Translations under genes and position numbers: made by a program | Part shown: positions 55,850-64,000 of the stretch, piece by piece | Layout: each line of letters opens with the position of its first letter | How positions within the stretch are numbered: the first letter of the stretch is position 1 | Source: Hirudinaria manillensis | Lineage: Eukaryota; Annelida; Clitellata; Hirudinida; Hirudinidae | Assembly (NCBI GenBank): GCA_034509925.1 | Contig: CM067532.1 | Coordinates: forward strand, 5,102,142 to 5,166,141 | Reading direction: 5' to 3' | Length of the DNA stretch: 64,000 nt | The notes under the pieces: generated by a model | What the model was told of the DNA's origin: nothing | Database searches by the model: none | What the model saw: only the letters and a program-made list of their open reading frames with translations

Positions 55850-58800
55850 TCAATAATTATAGTCGGTGAGATCATAAGCTTCGATATCCTCATCGTCGTC
55901 GTCATCGTCGTCGTCCTCATCGTCGTCGTCTCCTAGACATTCAACGGTACCAAGTTCGCTGTCGTCATAGGAATTACTATCCTCATCATCATCAGCGTTA
56001 AGAGAATCTTCAGCAAAGCCAAGGTTAACTTTGTCGTGCTCCTCATCGCAATCATTATCATTACTGATGTCATCATCATAAGCCGTGACATCATCATCGA
56101 GGTCAGTGATGCCATCACCCTCACAAAATTCGTAATTGGACGAATAGTTGATATAGTAAAGATCTCTTCGGTGCTGTCTGCAATTGATTAAGAAGTACAG
56201 GATTTCTTCCTCAACCTTAAATAATGCAAGTATTTTATATTAAAAAAACTCATACGATATAAAAAATATAGGCACATTAAATATCAAAATAATGTAAATA
56301 GTAATAACAATAGCGATGGCAACATCTGCCTGGTTAGATTATATATAAATTAATCCGTTAAGTTCTTTTGAATTTATGATTGAAAGATTATTTAAAATTG
56401 GTATTTGAATTTAAATCAACCTTGATTAATTTCTCTCCTTTCAACATTCTTATCAGAATTTCCATCCTTGCTTTGTCGCGGTAACACATGAATAAAAACG
56501 GACTAGGAGAGAAATGAAATTTTAGAAAAAATGTGTATACAAAATATCCAGTGGAATAATTGGAATTACTGCAACTTAATTATGATAATAATTATTATTG
56601 CATCACTCACCATGTCCTCAACAGAAATTGAATGATCCAATGAACTCTGCCCCTTTTACGAGGACAAAGTAGAAAATTGTTCATGTACTTCACAATTGGC
56701 GAATAGTGTGGTCTGAAAATCTCAGCAAAGAGTCCCACAGGCGCTGTTTGTTGCTGAAATGAATGATAATAAACTGCTTATTCCATTATTATCTTAATAG
56801 TATTCAGTTTAAAATAATAGGGTTTATACAATGAATGATGTTACTAAGCAATGCCTCGTAATATATAGCATAATAGAAATATACCTACTGGAAATAATTC
56901 TTCATACATGAGCCAGGCATTGTGTACAATGTCGATGGCTTTCACACTCTTCATGAGATCATCAAAAAACAACACATTATCGATTGTACACCTGTAATTA
57001 TCTTCCTCGTCCATAATTTTGTTTAATTTCTCATTATTTTTGAAGTGTTTTTCCATTAATTCTGCTGTCTCCTCTTTGAAACGTTGATAGGACAAGCATC
57101 GTTTACTTTTCATCATATATGGTTCGAATACATGATGATTATATTTTTCTAACTTTCTGAGGTGACTGTTTGGAACATTGTGGATAGTCTAGGATTTTAA
57201 AATTAACTCTTTATCATATTTTGTAGACCTACTTCATAATAACAATTACTATTACCTATCACAATTTTAATCTAGGTATGCATAAATTATTGTTGAAATT
57301 ATCTATGATTAATTTAAATATAAAATTATTGTAACTTCAATAGCATAATTAAACAATGTTGCTATTGCACATAATAATATTTTTCACCTCTTCAATGTCT
57401 ATGACGTGCTGCAAGAACGTTTTCACAACTAACTGCAACATCCAAACCAGAGTAATTTCTGGCTGTTTAACATTTAAATGATGATTAGGGTGGTATTCAA
57501 CGCTTTGATGGTTCATGCCGTCAATGAAGATTCTCATCCTCTCTAATTTCTCTTCTTCTGTTTTTGCAGACAGGAAATAATGAAAGAGGTCATTGAAGTG
57601 AAAAATCACGGGATAACGATCCACTGCCATCACGGAATGGAAGAGACAATTAACATAAAGTATATTTAATCGTTTCTGTAAGAGAAATTGGAGATGAATT
57701 AACAATATATAAAAAAGATCAAGCCATTTTCGTTGAAATCGTTAATAATGTTGTTGCTTTTTTTTAACTAACCTTTTTTAATAAGGATGATCGATAGAAC
57801 AAATAGACACGGAGCGGCCCATACGGTGCGTAATCGGTACGAATTTCCACTTGTTGGAATATAGATCCGGCTAATTAGAATAAAACATGCATAAGCGTTA
57901 TTTACTTTGTAGTTATTATTAAAATAATACATTTGAAAATAAATAAATTGTAATTAGTTAAGTAAGTCTTACATTGTTCTTTCAACCAACGCGTGATTCT
58001 TTTTCCAATCGGCTTTTGGACTTCGTTAAGTTTTGTTAAGTTAAGCATCAACATTAGTGGGAAGATATCTTCAATAGAATAAATTATTTAATAAGTTATT
58101 TGCATTTTAATATACCCTTCTATATCTACGATAATTTAAGTCTCTATAAGACATCTAGTATTAATATGAATAATAATAATAATAATTGTGAGGTCTTACA
58201 GGGATGTGTTTCACTCGATTGATTGAAATATTCCAAGATGATTTCTTTATGTTTAGCGACAGCGACTTTCATCATTTTCAAAACTCTTTCGATGTTTCTT
58301 CGTGAGGTCACTAGGGACAACACTAATCTGTCATTAAATATTCATCGCGTTTTTAATCATATTTTAATCACACATTCATTTACTCTAATTTATCGAAAAT
58401 GTCTAGCAAATTTAAAAAAGTGAATGATAAAAGTAAACTTAATTATTACGGTTAATATACAGCATATTGTTATGACTTACTTTGATATTATTCTCTCATC
58501 TTCATGTTCAGCTTTGAATGAATCGTTTGAAGATTGCTCAATAAGTTGTAGATAGGTTGTATCCATCGACCTGTCGTTATTCTTGCCATCCTTAAACTAC
58601 CCAAAAAAATGCATTTTTTACATTTGAAATTTTACTTAAAGTTCCAACTTAATTAATTTTTCTTCGTTATGACATATTAATAATAGCATTAATGTAAGTG
58701 CTTAACTATTTTTGCAACAATTAAACTTTTACCAATTCATAGTATATGTCGTTGTAACTCTTGAAGCAACTATTAGCTAGGAGCTTTACGGAATCTTCAG

Positions 58801-59688
58801 AACAGACTTCTGCGAAACAGCAAACGGCATATTATTGATAGTCCATTACTTAAAGCCAATAATAATTATTGTAATATTATCCGACTTGTTCCAGATACGT
58901 CCACGTAGTCATTGTCACCGTAGATAATGTCATCGATTTCAAAAAGAGTCCTATCAGATACTTTCGGCAGAAGAGAGCTGAAGGTTAACAAATATATATA
59001 TTTGTATGTTATTGTCAATGTTGCTGAGCCTTATTGACTCGTGAAATGCAATTAAATGCATAGCAGGGCGTAGCTTCTAACCGACCTCAGATTTGTTGAG
59101 ATTTTTCTGAAATATTCATAATTTTCATCTGGAACCTAAAAAATATACTTCTTAATTAATAAATATTAAATAACAAATTTGTTAACAAAGTCAGTTCCAT
59201 CAAATCTTTCTTAATTTAAAAAATTACATTCGTTTAAACAAAAATGTTATATTAAACGATAAATTTTGAAAATTTAAATATAATTTAAGATGATTAATTT
59301 TCACCTTCCACCCTAAGTCTGATAGTTGGATGTGCAACAAATTCAACTCTTCAATAACTTCTTCTGCGTGGGTAATTATTATTTTTTTAAATTTTAAGAA
59401 CTAACACTCCAAAGATGTCGAACGTTGTATCTTTATGCAAATTCAATTAATATAAACAAACATTTGTATCCAATTAGCACGTTTATAAATAAATTAACCA
59501 ATATTCTTATTTATTTATTTAATCAAACCATTGCCGATAGAGCTACCCATTTGTAGTTATTATCATTATTAAAAATAATTAGGCTGTTCATTCGATAGTT
59601 TAGCTTTATATTTGCGTAACACATAGTTATATTATTACAATGATATTGCTCTCTTACCAGGTGAATTTTCAATAATTTCAGCTTGCAT
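55850..59688 (-). CDS. Array gene A3: acidic-tailed 14-exon protein
   Basis: Coding sequence indistinguishable from A2 in the exons compared (including the 15-residue acidic run and the altered KRLNILYVNCLF exon). Exon positions are those of A2 plus 7223. All frames are intact. Confidence 0.68.
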
Positions 59689-60688
59689 GTTGCTGATTTA
59701 GCAATAAATTTTTGTGTCAATTTCTTTAGAAACACTCTCTTTCTTAATTATTTCTGTGATAAAAATACGGCAGACCACTGCTTATTGATTGTCGAAAGAT
59801 TTTAATAACTTTTGTAATAAAGTATTTTTATAATGATTTTATGACTATTTCAAAAATAAACATCATTCGAATAATTCTTGTGTCTAAATAAACATTTTAC
59901 ATTTTAACATTTTAATTCGCACCTGGACTCATGATGACTAAAGATTACTCATGAGTTTTTTGTGCTTAAAATATATAAATACCATGGCAAAAGTTGAATT
60001 CGGCCAATAAATCCAGTTCCAGCGTTTATTATTTCAAAATGAAGGAAATTCTTGCTATATCCGAAATTGAAATTGTGACCTCTTGTACTTCAATTATAGC
60101 GAACTGAATTACTAATCATGAGGATTTTCGGGACCAAGCCGTTTAGTATTTTGCAACATAACGTAAGGTCAGTTAGAAGGCGGCGTTAGGAGATGGAGAA
60201 GCTTCAGCCTGCCCAAGTAGGGATGCGATGTAAGGCATGGTATAGATTTAATTGAAGGGAAATTTCTGAACCAGCCCATGACGTCGCTGTGGATTCCATC
60301 GGCATATTTAAATATAGGGAGGTAAAAAAATTTCTTTGTTATTAACAAAATGTTTTTCATCGAAATTACATATTTATACCCTTTAACTGTTGCTAAACGG
60401 GAATTTTGTCTTTGAGAGAATGCATTGGCGTCACGGTAATTGGCCTATGAATTGTCCAAACTTACGAAAATAAAGATGACTCATATCGATTTTCTTAGAA
60501 ATGTGATTAAGCAACACCCGTCCTACAATCCTTTGCGTTAAAATACAAAAAAGCCAACTATAAGATCGACACCATAAAAGTATTATTCATAACTTTGAAT
60601 TTGTTATTGATAATGACATTAAAAATAGTATGTAAAAGTTTTATTTAATCCAAAAACACACTGAAGTAATTTCTAACAAAAGCACATT

Positions 60689-60961
60689 TTATTGGTGACA
60701 CTCGCAAGTATTATCACAATAATATTGAATCTCCATATTATGTAAATCGAGGGGAGGAAATGTCTTTCTCAGACTAACAAAATGTTTTTCATCGAAATTA
60801 CATTTTTTAATACTCCTTAATTGTTGCTTAACGGGCGCTTTATGTCTTTGAGGTAATGCATTGGCAACGCGATACAACGGTAATGGGCCTATGAATTGTC
60901 CAAACTTACGAAAGTAAAGATGACTCATATCGATTTTCTTAGAAATGTGATTAAGCAACAC
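60689..60961 (-). pseudogene. Truncated copy of gene B 3' end, unit 4
   Basis: Third copy of the 90-codon B 3' fragment, same predicted product as at 46243-46515. Confidence 0.7.
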
Positions 60962-61116
60962 CCGTCCTACAATCCTTTGCGTTAAAATACAAAAAAGCCA
61001 ACTATAGGATCGACACCATAAAAGTATTATTCATAACTTTGAATTTGTTATTTATAATGACATTAAAAATAGTATGTAAAAGTTTTATTTAATCCAAAAA
61101 CACACTGAAGTAATTT

Positions 61117-62169
61117 CTAACAAAAGTACATTTTATTGTGACACTCGCAAGTATTATCACAATAATATTGAATCTCCATATTATGTAAATCGAGGGGAGG
61201 AAATGTCTTTCTCAGACTAACAAAATGTTTTTCATCGAAATTACATTTTTTAATGCTCCTTAATTGTTGCTTAACGGGCGCTTTATGTCTTTGAGGTAAT
61301 GCATTGGTATCGCGACCATACAACAGTAATGAACATGTGAATTGTCCAAACTTACGAACGTAAATATGACTCAAATCGTTTCTCTTAGGAACAAGATGAG
61401 GCAATACCTTCCAGCATGCCTTTAATTGAATATTTAAATATTCTATTTTCTTGTCGGCATAGCTATTGTCCGCATCAATATTTACGTCGTCATTCGGTGA
61501 AATGATAAGACTAATAGAGAGATTAGGTAGCAAACAGGCAACTATAATACTTTCCTCTCCTGTTCTTCCTTTTATCACTGCAAAATATCTGTTTTTTCTT
61601 ATTAAATTACCCTGTTCTTCGTAGAGTCTCAAATTTAGATGAGTTATCCCTTTAATTCCCATATACTTCCTAAATGAAAGTAAGTCTGGCAATCTAATCA
61701 CGAAGCCGACAAACCTCTTCCACTGATCGTCAAGATTCTCAAAGTATTTGTTGATTAAAGGATTATTAAGATGGCATAATTCATGGTAACTTAATTTGTC
61801 CTTATCATAATTTTTGATCGGTGCGCTCAAAATTAATACCCGTTTAAATCCTTGTCGACAGATCGGACACAACTTCCACGTGGGCTCTCCAACAACAAAT
61901 ATTTCATCATGACATCGTACGCATATTGAATGATCACATGGATGAAATTGGCACACCCTGGTTGAAACAACAGCGTCACAACAAATCGGACATTCTAATT
62001 CATCGTCAAATTCTTTAGCCTCTGCTTCTATGAGCTTTCCTTCGCAAAATTCTAAATGGCAGTACTCAATCACACATTTAGAATTTGTTTCACTTCCTGG
62101 TGTTTCAACATCTGTCATCTCCTTATTTTTGTCCGACTCTTTGATATTTGCAATTTCTTCAATGTTCAT
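61117..62169 (-). CDS. RING-finger protein B4 (350 residues)
   Basis: Intact copy of B. Relative to B1 it has Ser96Pro, Lys205Glu, Leu208Ile, Gly228Asp, Glu233Ala and Ile241Lys. The last five fall in a 37-residue stretch of the unknown central domain, the densest cluster of changes among the B copies. The RING is unchanged apart from residue 96. Confidence 0.85.
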   Translation of the reverse strand: MNIEEIANIKESDKNKEMTDVETPGSETNSKCVIEYCHLEFCEGKLIEAEAKEFDDELECPICCDAVVSTRVCQFHPCDHSICVRCHDEIFVVGEPTWKLCPICRQGFKRVLILSAPIKNYDKDKLSYHELCHLNNPLINKYFENLDDQWKRFVGFVIRLPDLLSFRKYMGIKGITHLNLRLYEEQGNLIRKNRYFAVIKGRTGEESIIVACLLPNLSISLIISPNDDVNIDADNSYADKKIEYLNIQLKACWKVLPHLVPKRNDLSHIYVRKFGQFTCSLLLYGRDTNALPQRHKAPVKQQLRSIKKCNFDEKHFVSLRKTFPPLDLHNMEIQYYCDNTCECHNKMYFC

Positions 62170-63072
62170 TTCTTAAGGAGTGTATAATTTAGTTGCTTTC
62201 ATAAATGAAGCATCTCATAAACTTTGCTATTACAATATCGTGGCCTTCGAAAATCAAAAACTGTTAATTGTTATATTTTATAACATCTTATTTGAATAAA
62301 AATCTTTTTATATTTAAATACAAATGTATTTTAGTTATCTTTTATTAAGGTTCGGTCTTGTTTGACACAATGAGAGGAGCATACGGTATTCTATGTATTT
62401 TCAACGTTTTCCTTGTGATCCAAGACTTTGTATGGGACTTGACATGGTGCCTCGATGGGTTTTGTGACCCCGTCGATTCTGAACAGAGCACGTACAATGG
62501 CAGAGGATACAAATAGACATTATATTGAATCGCTTCTGTGAGATGAATTAACAATAAATTCGTGAAAAGCCAATATTAATAGTTATTGCTGTGTTATTAT
62601 TACTTTTAAAATAAAATGTAATGATTTGAATTTGTTGTTGTTGGGTAAACGCTATTAAATCATCTGCGAGGTTCCTAGATCTTTCAAAGGATTGACGCGG
62701 CCTTTCAGGAAATTGTTTATTTTCCAAAGTTGTTAAGGAGAGAACACGTGAAATTAGATTTTCTTACTAAGCGCTAGGTGTAACCTTCTTAGCGATTACC
62801 AATGTAGCGAGTAAGTAAACAAGAAACTCGCAAGGCCGCCTCACAAAGATGCTAAATCACTTTCGCTCCTTTGCAAATCACGCACGTTACAGAATAATCG
62901 TAAGATTGCGAAAACTTGGCGTTAAATGCCGAGTGGATCAGTGATTTACTTATCACAACATTTCCAATTAATTACGGATTTTTTCCAAATAGAAGAAACG
63001 AGTGTAGTTTAGGAGTTTCTAATAATAAGCGGTAATTTTATTCACAAATCTCTGATATATGAATTGAAATTC

Positions 63073-64000
63073 TCAATAATTATAGTCGGTGAGATCATAA
63101 GCTTCGATATCCTCATCGTCGTCGTCATCGTCGTCGTCCTCATCGTCGTCGTCTCCTAGACATTCAACGGTACCAAGTTCGCTGTCGTCATAGGAATTAC
63201 TATCCTCATCATCATCAGCGTTAAGAGAATCTTCAGCAAAGCCAAGGTTAACTTTGTCGTGCTCCTCATCGCAATCATTATCATTACTGATGTCATCATC
63301 ATAAGCCGTGACATCATCATCGAGGTCAGTGATGCCATCACCCTCACAAAATTCGTAATTGGACGAATAGTTGATATAGTAAAGATCTCTTCGGTGCTGT
63401 CTGCAATTGATTAAGAAGTACAGGATTTCTTCCTCAACCTTAAATAATGCAAGTATTTTATATTAAAAAAACTCATACGATATAAAAAATATAGGCACAT
63501 TAAATATCAAAATAATGTAAATAGTAATAACAATAGCGATGGCAACATCTGCCTGGTTAGATTATATATAAATTAATCCGTTAAGTTCTTTTGAATTTAT
63601 GATTGAAAGATTATTTAAAATTGGTATTTGAATTTAAATCAACCTTGATTAATTTCTCTCCTTTCAACATTCTTATCAGAATTTCCATCCTTGCTTTGTC
63701 GCGGTAACACATGAATAAAAACGGACTAGGAGAGAAATGAAATTTTAGAAAAAATGTGTATACAAAATATCCAGTGGAATAATTGGAATTACTGCAACTT
63801 AATTATGATAATAATTATTATTGCATCACTCACCATGTCCTCAACAGAAATTGAATGATCCAATGAACTCTGCCCCTTTTACGAGGACAAAGTAGAAAAT
63901 TGTTCATGTACTTCACAATTGGCGAATAGTGTGGTCTGAAAATCTCAGCAAAGAGTCCCACAGGCGCTGTTTGTTGCTGAAATGAATGATAATAAACTGC
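63073..64000 (-). CDS. Array gene A4, 3' part only (cut by window end)
   Basis: Last exon 63073-63438 (acidic tail, 15-residue run as in A2), the preceding exon near 63650-63730, and the next exon near 63832-63977. The remaining exons lie beyond the window. The sequence follows A2/A3. Confidence 0.65.

Larger units (their letters stand above)
53894..61116. repeat. Tandem array unit 3 (7223 bp)
   Basis: Same length and layout as unit 2; the visible differences cluster in gene B (residues 24, 96, 152, 176 and 186). Confidence 0.95.
61117..64000. repeat. Tandem array unit 4 (cut by window end)
   Basis: Begins like the other units with gene B and continues into the last exons of gene A. The array extends beyond the window by an unknown amount. 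Confidence 0.95.

Noticed and set aside
38930-64000. CRISPR array or bacterial origin for the repeats
   Set aside because: Repeat units are 7.2 kb, carry spliced genes and sit beside animal genes; there is no short spacer-repeat pattern.

Overview
The window is intron-rich, AT-rich nuclear DNA of an animal. Introns are GT-AG and mostly 50-1000 bp, simple repeats are abundant, and both large genes are animal orthologues. I cannot name the species; the intron sizes and gene content suggest an invertebrate bilaterian.

Layout. (1) Positions 1-4281 hold almost nothing I can support except one orphan SH2-like exon on the minus strand. (2) 4526-14486, plus strand: a complete Raptor gene (scaffold subunit of mTORC1), rebuilt as 28 exons joining to 1240 codons. 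An inverted repeat with two CACGTG boxes lies about 200 bp upstream of its start. (3) 14866-37624, minus strand: a complete UNC80 gene (auxiliary subunit of the NALCN sodium leak channel), rebuilt as 56 exons joining to 3076 codons with every splice phase compatible. Raptor and UNC80 converge and their 3' ends abut or overlap. Two dead mobile elements sit in UNC80 introns: a Ty3/gypsy-type retroelement remnant (intron 29) and a Tc3-like DNA transposon with recognisable terminal inverted repeats (intron 12). (4) 37860-38930: a junk junction with a broken fragment of the gene that is repeated further right and a frameshifted Helitron/PIF1-type helicase fragment. (5) 38930-64000: a head-to-tail tandem array with a period of about 7.22-7.24 kb (three complete units and a fourth cut by the window edge).

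Each array unit encodes two minus-strand genes: a single-exon 350-residue C3HC4 RING protein (called B here) and a 14-exon, 645-residue protein ending in a long acidic tail (called A here). I recognise no family for A, nor for B outside the RING. Units 2-4 also carry a truncated extra copy of the 3' end of B. All complete copies have open frames, so the array looks recently amplified and possibly functional; it is the most novel part of the window. Raptor and UNC80 are unrelated in pathway; their adjacency is only positional as far as the sequence shows.
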